From assembly GCA_945906305.1 (NCBI GenBank), contig CAMDQT010000026.1, forward strand, positions 1 through 45,623: 45,623 bases of DNA, read 5' to 3'. Shown here one piece after another: positions 9,222 to 16,389 of this stretch. The DNA comes from Ferrithrix thermotolerans DSM 19514 (lineage in GTDB: Bacteria; Actinomycetota; Acidimicrobiia; Acidimicrobiales; CAIXPF01). The notes under the pieces are model-generated. The model saw only the letters and a list, made by a program, of their open reading frames with translations, ran no database searches and had not been told where the DNA came from. Both the position numbers and the translations under genes were made by a program. Positions within the stretch are counted from its first letter, which is position 1; each line of letters opens with the position of its first letter.

Positions 9222-9805
9222 TGGCGCTAGCGCACCGGGTTGGGCACCGACCACCCACGGCAGGCTGCCTGTTGGTGGCCACCCCGGTCATCGCCGAGCC
9301 GACGTTCTTCCGCACGGTCATCCTGCTCTTGGAACATGACGACGCGACCGGGTCGCTGGGCGTGGTGCTGAACCGACCGATGGAACTGTCCGTCGCGGAC
9401 GTCTTGCCCTCATGGTCCGTGTTTACCGCTCCTCCTGGGGTGTTGTACTCCGGTGGTCCGGTGGCCGAAGGCGGTGCCCTGGCGTTGGGCCGGCTCCAGA
9501 GCGCAGGGTCGCTGCCGGTGGGAGTGACTGCGGTGTTTGAGTCGGTCGTGGTCGTCGACCTCGATGCCGAACCGTCGGCGATGGGTTCCTTCGTCGAGGA
9601 GCTTCGGGTATACAACGGCTACGCGGGATGGGGCCCGGGTCAGCTGCGTAGCGAGTTGCGTTCGGGGGCGTGGTGGGTGTTCGGCTCCACACCCACCGAC
9701 GGGTTCAGCCGTGAGCCGTCGGAGCTCTGGTACCAGGTTCTTGGTCGACAGGGTGGGTCCTGGGCGATGTGGGCCCACGCCGCGGAGGATCCTGACGTCA
9801 ACTAG
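9218..9805 (+). CDS. YqgE/AlgH family protein (UPF0301)
   Basis: This 195-residue protein belongs to the YqgE/AlgH family, whose biochemical function is not settled. Family features are GCLLVATPVIAEPTFFRTVI, LLLEHDDATGSLGVVLNRP, VLYSGGPVAEGGALAL and the YNGYAGWGPGQLRSEL segment. It overlaps the CDF gene by 4 bases (ATGA at 9218). A second ATG at 9221 is in the same frame and could be the real start, which would remove one residue. It converges on gpsA with only 3 bases between the stops. The family is clear from sequence; I do not assign a function. Confidence 0.92.
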   Translation: MMALAHRVGHRPPTAGCLLVATPVIAEPTFFRTVILLLEHDDATGSLGVVLNRPMELSVADVLPSWSVFTAPPGVLYSGGPVAEGGALALGRLQSAGSLPVGVTAVFESVVVVDLDAEPSAMGSFVEELRVYNGYAGWGPGQLRSELRSGAWWVFGSTPTDGFSREPSELWYQVLGRQGGSWAMWAHAAEDPDVN

Positions 9806-9808
9806 ACC

Positions 9809-10840
9809 TCAGGTTCCCGACGGTGTCGAGACGTGAGCCCGCGGCCCCGCCTCGTGGCCGATCCGCCCCCGCAGCAGGCTGTCCTGGGCCCACTCGGGCG
9901 ATCGGCCTTCGTGGCAGACGGCGTAGACCTGCAGGGCGATAGGCATCGAGACCCGATGCTGGCGAGCGAGATCGCGCACCGACCGGACGGCCTTGACGCC
10001 CTCCGCCACCTGGTCCATGCCCGCGAGCACGTCGGACAACGAGCGACCCTCCCCCAGTTGTCGGCCGACTTGAAAGTTACGGCTCTGCGGGCTGATGCAG
10101 GTCGCCATGAGGTCGCCCAGACCAGCGAGACCGGCCAGGGTCAGTGGCTCGCCGCCGAGCGCGGTACCCAGTTCGATCAGCTCGGCGAGACCTCGGGTGA
10201 TGATGGCGGCGCGGGCGTTGTCGCCGAGGCGTCGGCCGTCCACCGAGCCGGCGGCTATGGCGTAGACGTTCTTGATGGCGCCGCCTACTTCGCAGCCAAT
10301 GACGTCGTGGTGGGTGAACACCCGGAAGGTGGGCGTGGTGAAAATTGGCTGTAGACGGGCGGCGACGTGGAACTCGGTCATCGCCAACACTGCGGCGGCG
10401 GGCAATCCGGCCAGTATTTCCTTGGCTAGGTTCGGGCCGGTCAGCACTCCTACCGGACGGCCGGGCAACTCCTGTTCGAGGACTTCGGTCATGCGGAGGT
10501 TGGTCAACTCCTCGAACCCCTTGGCGACGCTCACGAGCGGGGTCCAGGGACCACTGTGTTCGGCGAGGGCGGCGGCAGTCTGCCGTACCGCCGAGGTGGG
10601 CACCGCGAACACCAGCACATCGGCGTTCGCGGTGGCCGCGGCGAGGTCCGTTGTCGCCCGAAGGTCGGCCCGCAAGCTGAACCCCGCCAGGTAGCGATCG
10701 TTGGTATGGCGGTGGTTGATGGCGTCAACCGTTGTTTGGTCTCGTGCCCAAAGAGTGGTTGGGGTGTTGTGCGCGCAGAGGTGAGCAACGGTGGTGCCCC
10801 ATGAGCCGCCGCCGAGGACAGTCACGGCAAGGTCCTGCAT
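9809..10840 (-). CDS. gpsA: Glycerol-3-phosphate dehydrogenase [NAD(P)+]
   Basis: GpsA reduces dihydroxyacetone phosphate to sn-glycerol 3-phosphate for phospholipid synthesis. The 343-residue protein has the N-terminal dinucleotide loop VTVLGGGSWGTTVAHL, the SVAKGFEE and VLTGPNLAKEI segments, and the GCEVGGAIKNVYAIAAG motif with the catalytic lysine. The GLAGLGDLMATC segment lies in the C-terminal helical domain. I chose the ATG at 10838-10840. A more upstream ATG (10861) would sit in the hairpin following the tRNA, and a -10 TAGCGT lies 7 nt before 10840. Confidence 0.95.
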   Translation of the reverse strand: MQDLAVTVLGGGSWGTTVAHLCAHNTPTTLWARDQTTVDAINHRHTNDRYLAGFSLRADLRATTDLAAATANADVLVFAVPTSAVRQTAAALAEHSGPWTPLVSVAKGFEELTNLRMTEVLEQELPGRPVGVLTGPNLAKEILAGLPAAAVLAMTEFHVAARLQPIFTTPTFRVFTHHDVIGCEVGGAIKNVYAIAAGSVDGRRLGDNARAAIITRGLAELIELGTALGGEPLTLAGLAGLGDLMATCISPQSRNFQVGRQLGEGRSLSDVLAGMDQVAEGVKAVRSVRDLARQHRVSMPIALQVYAVCHEGRSPEWAQDSLLRGRIGHEAGPRAHVSTPSGT

Positions 10841-10847
10841 GACCGCC

Positions 10848-10853
10848 ACGCTA
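10848..10853 (-). promoter_or_regulatory. -10 element TAGCGT, predicted leaderless promoter of gpsA
   Basis: Read on the minus strand, TAGCGT is followed by 7 nt and then the gpsA ATG. There is no ribosome site between. It sits downstream of the tRNA hairpin, which lets gpsA be transcribed independently of the tRNA. Confidence 0.55.
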
Positions 10854-10860
10854 CGCGACA

Positions 10861-10885
10861 TGGCCAGGGCGTTGCGCCCTGGCCA
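10861..10885 (-). terminator. Perfect 11-bp hairpin after tRNA-Leu, likely terminator
   Basis: TGGCCAGGGCG pairs with CGCCCTGGCCA around a TTG loop. It begins 7 nt past the 3' end of the tRNA on the minus strand. There is no T-run after it, which is common for terminators in high-GC actinobacteria. Confidence 0.65.
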
Positions 10886-10891
10886 TACGTG

Positions 10892-10975
10892 TGCGCGAGG
10901 GGGGAGTTGAACCCCCACGTCCTTTCGGACACAGGAACCTGAATCCTGCGCGTCTGCCTATTCCGCCACTCGCGC
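10892..10975 (-). tRNA. tRNA-Leu, anticodon CAG
   Basis: Read on the minus strand, the acceptor stem GCGCGAG (10969-10975) pairs with CTCGCGC (10893-10899), with discriminator A at 10892. The anticodon stem CAGGA/TCCTG encloses the loop TTCAGGT, giving anticodon CAG, which reads CUG. A long variable arm (GTCC GAAA GGAC) and a T arm with GGTTCAACTCC complete a class II leucine tRNA of 84 nt. CCA is not encoded. A -10-like TATCGT lies upstream at 10990-10995 on the same strand. The tRNA sits next to fhaA, as I recall it does in other actinobacteria. Confidence 0.95.
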
Positions 10976-10989
10976 GTGACAGGGCTACA

Positions 10990-10995
10990 ACGATA
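10990..10995 (-). promoter_or_regulatory. Candidate -10 element (TATCGT) of tRNA-Leu
   Basis: TATCGT on the minus strand lies 14 nt before the mature 5' end of the tRNA. This leaves a short leader for RNase P processing. It is divergent from the fhaA -10 at 11043. Confidence 0.45.
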
Positions 10996-11042
10996 GCGCG
11001 CCCCTAAGGATGGGGCGAAAGAGATCACCGTCAGTGGGGCAC

Positions 11043-11048
11043 TAGCCT
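11043..11048 (+). promoter_or_regulatory. -10 element TAGCCT, predicted leaderless promoter of fhaA
   Basis: TAGCCT is followed by exactly 6 nt and then the GTG at 11055. GGAG lies only 2 nt from the start, too close to act as a ribosome site. It would drive the whole fha/pstP/rodA/pbpA unit. Confidence 0.5.
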
Positions 11049-11054
11049 GGAGTC

Positions 11055-11714
11055 GTGGTGTTGCGGTCAATAGAGCGCCGCCTGGAGACGTTGGTCGAAG
11101 GCGTCTTTGCGCGCGCCTTCCATTCCGGTCTGCGTCCGGTGGAGTTGGGGCGCCGATTGCTCCGAGAGATGGATGATTGCCGCAGCGTTGGCGTGTCCGG
11201 TCGCACGGTCGTTCCCAACGTCTATTCGATTCGGCTCGGACCGGAGGACGCGGAGGGGTTCGCGGCCTTCTCCTCGTCCTTGCTGCGCGAACTGTCGGAC
11301 TTGGTACGTGAATATGCCCGCCAGGAGGGCTATCACTTCATGGGTTCGGTCAACGTGGCCCTGGTGAGCGAGGAACGAAGGCGGCCAGGGACCTTCGCTG
11401 TGCTGGGACAGTTCCTCGACTCCGGTCTCGGGGCGGGAGAACGGTCTCTAGTCTTGCCCGGTGGCCATCGGGTCCTGCTGGCCGATTTCGTCACCACCAT
11501 CGGGCGGCTGCCCGAATGTGGCGTACAACTTGTGGACCCCAGCGTGAGCCGGGTTCACGCCGAGCTTCGTGCCCAGGGTGACGGCTATGTGGTGGTCGAT
11601 CTCGGTTCTACCAACGGCACCCGGGTCAACGGGGTGCGGGTTGGGGAGCGGGCGTTGGCCGACGGCGATGAACTGCAGTTCGGCACGGTGCCGGTGCGGT
11701 TCTCGACGTCTTGA
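11055..11714 (+). CDS. fhaA: FhaA-type protein: DUF3662 plus FHA domain, short form
   Basis: The N-terminal DUF3662 segment (about residues 1-110) starts LRSIERRLETLVEGVFARAF and contains the VPNVYSIRLGPED strand. The C-terminal FHA domain (about 130-219) has GRLPECGVQLVDPSVSRVHAE and the phosphothreonine-reading DLGSTNGTRVNG. FHA domains bind phosphothreonine, and FhaA in mycobacteria is recruited by phosphorylated partners to restrain peptidoglycan synthesis. At 219 residues this copy lacks the long disordered linker of the mycobacterial protein (527 residues), joining the two domains almost directly. It is the first gene of the cluster. Confidence 0.93.
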   Translation: MVLRSIERRLETLVEGVFARAFHSGLRPVELGRRLLREMDDCRSVGVSGRTVVPNVYSIRLGPEDAEGFAAFSSSLLRELSDLVREYARQEGYHFMGSVNVALVSEERRRPGTFAVLGQFLDSGLGAGERSLVLPGGHRVLLADFVTTIGRLPECGVQLVDPSVSRVHAELRAQGDGYVVVDLGSTNGTRVNGVRVGERALADGDELQFGTVPVRFSTS

Positions 11715-11730
11715 GGGAGGCGGGTTCTTC

Positions 11731-12231
11731 GTGCCGGAACAGTTGCTCGAGGTGCTCAAGCTCGCTCTGTTGGCGTTGCTTTATCTCTTTTTCGTCCGGG
11801 TCACCCGGGTGGTGTGGGTAGAGGTGGCTGGTCCCCGCCTGCATTGGCCCTTCCGGCGTGGCCCGGCGGGTGAGGCGGCGATGCTGGGTATCGCCGAGCC
11901 TCCACGGCGCGGGGCGACACGGCCGGCTGATGTGGGCCCGCTGACCGCGGCGATGGTGGTTGTGGCGCCGGTGGCGCTAGCGGGTCGGCGTTACCAGGTC
12001 AACGATGAGTTGACCCTCGGTCGGGCTTCCGGTTGTCATATCGCCATCGAGGACACCTACGTTTCATCGGTGCATGCCAGGGTATTTCGGCGCGACGGCG
12101 CCGTTTTCGTGGAGGATCTCGGGTCGACGAACGGCACCTTTCTCAACGGAGTTCGCGTCTCCGGGCCGCTCCTGGTGCCATCTGGTGGCCAGGTGCAGGT
12201 CGGCTCGACCGTGTTGGAATTGGTGACGTGA
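11731..12231 (+). CDS. fhaB: FhaB-type membrane-anchored FHA protein
   Basis: This 166-residue protein has one N-terminal membrane helix (LLEVLKLALLALLYLFFVRV, about residues 4-23), a short linker and a C-terminal FHA domain. The FHA motifs are LGRASGCHI, YVSSVHARVF and DLGSTNGTFLNG. In mycobacteria FhaB links kinase signalling to the divisome. The start is GTG at 11731, 10 nt after GAGGGAGG (11713-11720). An open frame reaches back to 11569, but that part only overlaps fhaA. The stop overlaps the pstP start (GTGA), so the two are co-translated. Confidence 0.94.
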   Translation: MPEQLLEVLKLALLALLYLFFVRVTRVVWVEVAGPRLHWPFRRGPAGEAAMLGIAEPPRRGATRPADVGPLTAAMVVVAPVALAGRRYQVNDELTLGRASGCHIAIEDTYVSSVHARVFRRDGAVFVEDLGSTNGTFLNGVRVSGPLLVPSGGQVQVGSTVLELVT

Positions 12232-13535
12232 CGCACCTGGTCGGCGCTGCTTGTAGCGATATCGGGAGAGTGCGCGCCATCAACCAGGATTCCGTACTGG
12301 CGGAGCCTCAGCTCCCGCTGTTCGCGGTGGCTGACGGCATGGGGGGCCATCGCGGCGGTGAGGTGGCCTCGGCCTTGGCCATTGATGAACTCGAGCAGCA
12401 ACTCGGGGTTGCTGCTCGGGCGGGTCGGGTCGAGTCAGTCGATGCCCTCGTCGATGCGGTGCTCAGCGCGAACGAGCGCGTCTTCGAGCACGCGTTGGCC
12501 AACCCCGAGCTCAAGGGCATGGGAACCACGTTGGTCACCATGGCCTTGATCGAAGCTGGGTCTGGCGTCGCCGTCGGTCTGGCCAATGTGGGCGACAGTC
12601 GGGTCTACTGCCTGACCGACGGCGTGCTTGAGCAGCTCACCGAGGACCATTCCCTGGTCCAAGGCCTCGTCCGGCAGGGTCAGATCACCTCGGCGGAGGC
12701 GGCCGTGCACCCACTACGTAACGTGGTCACTCGGGTTATCGGGGTGGAAGCGGACGTCAATGTCGATTGGTGGGAGCGCCCCGCGGTTGAGGGCGACCGG
12801 TACCTATTGTGCAGCGACGGGCTGTTCAACGAGGTCGGCGATGCTCGCATCGCGGCGACGCTGCGCTTGCTGAACGATCCGTTCGATGCGGCGCGGGCAT
12901 TGGTTGTCCTGGCGAACGATGGCGGTGGCAGGGACAACATCACCTGTGTGGTGGTCGATGTGGTGGCTGACGACGAATTGCCCGCGCTCGATCCCGGCCC
13001 GACCGCCGCTATCGAACTTGCGGCCGAACTCGCACCGGCACCGCCGCCAACGCCGCCTCGGGTCCGGCGCGTCACCGGTCGGGTGGTGGCCTTCGTGGTG
13101 CTGTTGTTGGCTCTGGGTGCTTTGACGATGTTGGCCGTTCGTTTCTGGGCCCAGCGCACCTATTTCGTGGCCATTGATGGCTCTGCCCACGTTGTTATTT
13201 ACCAAGGTCGTCCTGATGGCGTGCTGTGGTTCGACCCCGAACTCGTCGTGGTGACCGACATCAACCAGCGGACTCTCACCCCGGCACAGCTTGGACGACT
13301 GCCGTACCGGACGACTTCCGTCGAGTCCGCCCGTGCGTGGGCGAACCAACTCACCGCCCCGCCGACGACATCTAGTTTCACCGTGTCTTCTGCCGCCACG
13401 GCGACGCCCGCTTCCACGATTGTCGTTCTACCCTCTGGGCTGGCTCCCGTGGTCGTGCAGCCCACGGCCACGCCGGCCGGGAACTCCACCGAGTCGACAC
13501 CGGGTGCCACGGTGGCGGACACAAAAAGAAACTGA
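12228..13535 (+). CDS. pstP: PP2C-family Ser/Thr protein phosphatase
   Basis: PstP removes phosphates from PknA/PknB and their substrates. The cytoplasmic PP2C domain (about residues 1-245) has the metal-site motifs DGMGGHRGGEVAS, VGDSRVYC, CSDGLFN and GGRDNITCVVVD. A single membrane helix (VVAFVVLLLALGALTMLAV, about 286-304) follows a proline-rich linker. The outer tail ends in a Thr/Ser/Ala-rich stretch. The 435-residue length is a little short of the mycobacterial protein. The start is GTG at 12228 inside the fhaB stop; the longer frame from 12033 only shadows fhaB. Confidence 0.95.
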   Translation: MTHLVGAACSDIGRVRAINQDSVLAEPQLPLFAVADGMGGHRGGEVASALAIDELEQQLGVAARAGRVESVDALVDAVLSANERVFEHALANPELKGMGTTLVTMALIEAGSGVAVGLANVGDSRVYCLTDGVLEQLTEDHSLVQGLVRQGQITSAEAAVHPLRNVVTRVIGVEADVNVDWWERPAVEGDRYLLCSDGLFNEVGDARIAATLRLLNDPFDAARALVVLANDGGGRDNITCVVVDVVADDELPALDPGPTAAIELAAELAPAPPPTPPRVRRVTGRVVAFVVLLLALGALTMLAVRFWAQRTYFVAIDGSAHVVIYQGRPDGVLWFDPELVVVTDINQRTLTPAQLGRLPYRTTSVESARAWANQLTAPPTTSSFTVSSAATATPASTIVVLPSGLAPVVVQPTATPAGNSTESTPGATVADTKRN

Positions 13536-13536
13536 C

Positions 13537-14868
13537 ATGGGTCCGGTTCGCCGTACGACCGAGCTTGGCCTGCTGCTGCTGGCCGCACTCATCGTTGCCT
13601 GCGGGTACACGTTGGCCTCGCTCGGTGGTGCAGGTTTCCTTTTTGACGATCTCGTCTGGCTTCTGGGTGGTCTGATTGGCCTGTTCGCGGTCGGCCATCT
13701 GGGTATCCGGCGGTTGGCTCCCAACGCCGATGGCCTGCTGCTTCCGCTGGCGGGCCTGTTGAACGGCCTGGGTTACGTCTTCATCGCCCGAATGAACACG
13801 GGCCTGGCCGCGGCGCAGGCGACCTGGAGCTTGGTTGGGATGGCAGGCTTTCTGGTGACTCTGGTGTTGATCAGACGTACGCGATCCCTCGAGAGCTATC
13901 GCTACAGCTTCGCGGCGCTCGGCATCGGGCTGTTGCTGCTGCCGTCGCTGCCGCTGATCGGCCGCGAGATCAACGGCGCGCAGATCTGGATCTCAGTCGG
14001 GCCGATGAGCTTCCAACCCGCGGAAGCGGCGAAACTTGCGCTCGCCGCCTTCCTGGCGGGCTACCTGGTGGACAAGCGTGAACTCTTGGCGTTGTCGACC
14101 CGGCGGTTCGGCCCGCTGTATCTGCCCGACCCGCGGCACCTAGGCCCGCTGCTTGTGGCGTGGAGCGTGTCCTTGCTGGTCATGGTGAACCAGAAGGATC
14201 TCGGCTCCTCGCTGTTGTTTTTCGCCTTGTTCGTGGTGTTGGTTTGGGTGGCGACGGGACGCGCCGCCTATCTAGTGCTCGGTGGTTTGCTGTTCGGGGC
14301 CGGGGCTTTCGGGGCGTACCATCTATTCGGTCACGTCCGTGACCGAATAAGTATTTGGCTCGATCCGTGGCCCGTTGCCAAAGGGGCCGGCTACCAAGTG
14401 GTCGAGGCCGCCTTTGCCATGGCCGACGGTGGGCTGACGGGGACGGGCCTAGGTCTGGGCAACGCCAGCCGCATTCCGGCTCGGGAGACGGACTTCATCT
14501 TCGCCGTGGTGGCCGAAGAACTCGGCCTGGCTGGCGCCACTGCGGTGCTGTTGGCCTATCTGCTGCTGATCGGTTGCGGGCTGCGCATCGCGATGCAAAC
14601 GGAGTACGCTTTCGAGAAACTGTTCGCCACTGGGTTGACCGCGCTGCTGGGATTTCAGGCCTTCGTGATCATCGCGGGAGTTACTCGGGTGCTGCCCCTT
14701 ACCGGTGTCACCCTGCCCTTCATGTCGCTCGGTGGTTCGTCCCTACTGGCGAACTATGTGCTCATTGCGTTGTTGGTGCGCATTTCTGACGAAACCGCGC
14801 AACGACGGGTGGCCATGCTTGACGGCAGAACGGTGTTGTCCGCCGGTTCAGCGGAGTTGTTGTCGTGA
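13537..14868 (+). CDS. rodA: RodA/FtsW-type SEDS peptidoglycan polymerase
   Basis: SEDS proteins are polytopic glycosyltransferases that polymerise lipid II. The 443-residue protein is mostly hydrophobic helices (about ten). Family motifs are the QKDLGSSLLFF helix, LTGTGLGLGNASRIP, ETDFIFAVVAEELGL, and the C-terminal TRVLPLTGVTLPFMSLGGSS. The next gene is the cognate class B PBP, overlapping by 4 bases, so the two form a polymerase-transpeptidase pair. The start is ATG at 13537, one base after the pstP stop. By cluster position it matches the mycobacterial RodA copy rather than the FtsW of the dcw cluster. A striking perfect inverted repeat lies in its coding sequence at 14334-14359. Confidence 0.93.
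   Translation: MGPVRRTTELGLLLLAALIVACGYTLASLGGAGFLFDDLVWLLGGLIGLFAVGHLGIRRLAPNADGLLLPLAGLLNGLGYVFIARMNTGLAAAQATWSLVGMAGFLVTLVLIRRTRSLESYRYSFAALGIGLLLLPSLPLIGREINGAQIWISVGPMSFQPAEAAKLALAAFLAGYLVDKRELLALSTRRFGPLYLPDPRHLGPLLVAWSVSLLVMVNQKDLGSSLLFFALFVVLVWVATGRAAYLVLGGLLFGAGAFGAYHLFGHVRDRISIWLDPWPVAKGAGYQVVEAAFAMADGGLTGTGLGLGNASRIPARETDFIFAVVAEELGLAGATAVLLAYLLLIGCGLRIAMQTEYAFEKLFATGLTALLGFQAFVIIAGVTRVLPLTGVTLPFMSLGGSSLLANYVLIALLVRISDETAQRRVAMLDGRTVLSAGSAELLS
14334..14359. repeat. 26-bp perfect inverted repeat inside rodA
   Basis: TATTCGGTCACG and CGTGACCGAATA are separated by TC. It is intragenic, encoding a hydrophilic loop in the middle of rodA. Its function is unknown. Confidence 0.8.
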
Positions 14869-16370
14869 ATGGCCGGATCTCCAAAGTCGGCCTGGTGCTG
14901 CTCGGCTGCTTTGTGGCGTTGTTCGTCCAACTGAACCGGATTCAGGTTTTCCAAGCCAACGGACTGAACGCCCACGCGGAGAACCTTCGCTCGCTCGATC
15001 GGAGCTACGAACGCAACCGCGGGATCGTGGCCACCGCGGATGGTGTGGTGCTGGCCCGCTCGGTGGAGCGGTCGGGGGGCGACGTTGCCCGCCGCCGTGA
15101 GTTTCCCGAGGGCGAACTGTTTGCGCAGATAACCGGTTTTTACTCGTTCGAATACGGTGCGGACGGAGTGGAGCGCGCCTTCAGTGACGAGTTGGCGGGC
15201 CTCACCGATGCGCAGCGCTATGACCAATTCAGCGACTTCTTCGTAGACCGTGACCGCTCCGCTGACCTCACTCTTACGGTGCGCCACGATGTACAGCAGG
15301 CCGCCCGCTCGGCCCTGGGCGACCGCAAAGGTTCGGTGGTCGTACTTGACCCTCGCACCGGCGCCGTTCTGGCCTTGTGGTCCTATCCGAGCTACGACCC
15401 GAACCGGCTGTCCGGTGATGACATCGAGGCGGTGCGGTCGGCGTGGGCGGAACTCAACGCCGATGCGCAACAGCCGATGCTTGGTCGCGCCTACCGTGAG
15501 CGCTATCCCCCTGGGTCGACCTTCAAGGTGGTGACGGGAGCGATTGGGGTGCAGAGCGGGGCGATCACGGCGTTGGGCCCGGTATTCCCGATGGCGTCTT
15601 CCTACACCCCACCGGCTTCGAGGAATCCGATCAGCAACTTTGGTGGCATGTCCTGCGGCGGCACCTTGGTCGAGGTTTTCACCGTCTCCTGCAACAGCGC
15701 GTTCGCGCAGATGGGGGCCGAATACATCGGCCCCGCCAAGATGGTGTCCACCGTGGGCGGGTTTGGCTTCAACACCACGGTCCCGTTCGACTTGCCCTCG
15801 CCGGCCATCTCGGTGTTCCCGGTTCAGTACGGCGCCGAAATCTCACCGGGGGTCTACGAGGACTCGGCGCGGTTGGCGCAGGCTTCAATCGGTCAAAACG
15901 ATGTGGCGGCTACGCCGTTGACCATGGCGGTAGTCGCAGCGGCGATCGCTAACGACGGTGCGGTCATGAACCCCCATGTGCTGCAACGCATCGAATCGCG
16001 TGACGGAAAGGTGCTCTTCGAGCGGTTTCCCACCCGGTGGCAGCGAGCGGTTTCACCGGCGACGGCAGCCCTCATTCGTCAGGGTATGGCCGCAGTGGTG
16101 TCGCAGGGAACGGCGTCCGCGTTGACGATGGATGGGGTCGAGGTGGGGGCCAAGACCGGCACCGCCGAGGTCGGTGACGCTTCGGCCACCATTGCCTGGG
16201 TGATCGGGTATGCGGGGGTGTCAGGTGGCGCTCCATCGGTGGCATTCGCGGTGATCGTTGAGGCTGATCCCGGGATCGGTGAACAGACCGGCGGCCGCAT
16301 TGCCGTTCCTATTGCGCGTGCCGTGGTCGAACAGGCCTTGAAACCCATGCAGCCCGTTTCGGGCGGTTGA
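14865..16370 (+). CDS. pbpA: Class B penicillin-binding protein (PbpA type)
   Basis: This DD-transpeptidase cross-links peptidoglycan. It has an N-terminal anchor helix (KVGLVLLGCFVALFVQL), a dimerisation region and the transpeptidase domain. The catalytic motifs are Ser218 in STFK, SCN at 275-277 and KTGT from Lys430. The 501-residue length is normal for PbpA. The start is GTG at 14865 within the rodA stop. It lies between rodA and pknB, as in mycobacteria, where PbpA works with RodA and is controlled by PknB phosphorylation. Confidence 0.95.
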   Translation: MNGRISKVGLVLLGCFVALFVQLNRIQVFQANGLNAHAENLRSLDRSYERNRGIVATADGVVLARSVERSGGDVARRREFPEGELFAQITGFYSFEYGADGVERAFSDELAGLTDAQRYDQFSDFFVDRDRSADLTLTVRHDVQQAARSALGDRKGSVVVLDPRTGAVLALWSYPSYDPNRLSGDDIEAVRSAWAELNADAQQPMLGRAYRERYPPGSTFKVVTGAIGVQSGAITALGPVFPMASSYTPPASRNPISNFGGMSCGGTLVEVFTVSCNSAFAQMGAEYIGPAKMVSTVGGFGFNTTVPFDLPSPAISVFPVQYGAEISPGVYEDSARLAQASIGQNDVAATPLTMAVVAAAIANDGAVMNPHVLQRIESRDGKVLFERFPTRWQRAVSPATAALIRQGMAAVVSQGTASALTMDGVEVGAKTGTAEVGDASATIAWVIGYAGVSGGAPSVAFAVIVEADPGIGEQTGGRIAVPIARAVVEQALKPMQPVSGG

Positions 16371-16389
16371 TCACTAAGGTGACGCCCAC

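Noticed and set aside
10841-10861. An upstream ATG (10861) for gpsA
   Set aside because: It lies in the tRNA hairpin, and the -10 TAGCGT plus the family start favour 10840.
16375-16380. TAAGGT before pknB as a thirteenth leaderless -10
   Set aside because: The spacer is 9 nt, and AAGG is a good ribosome site at the right distance, so I left it out of the count.
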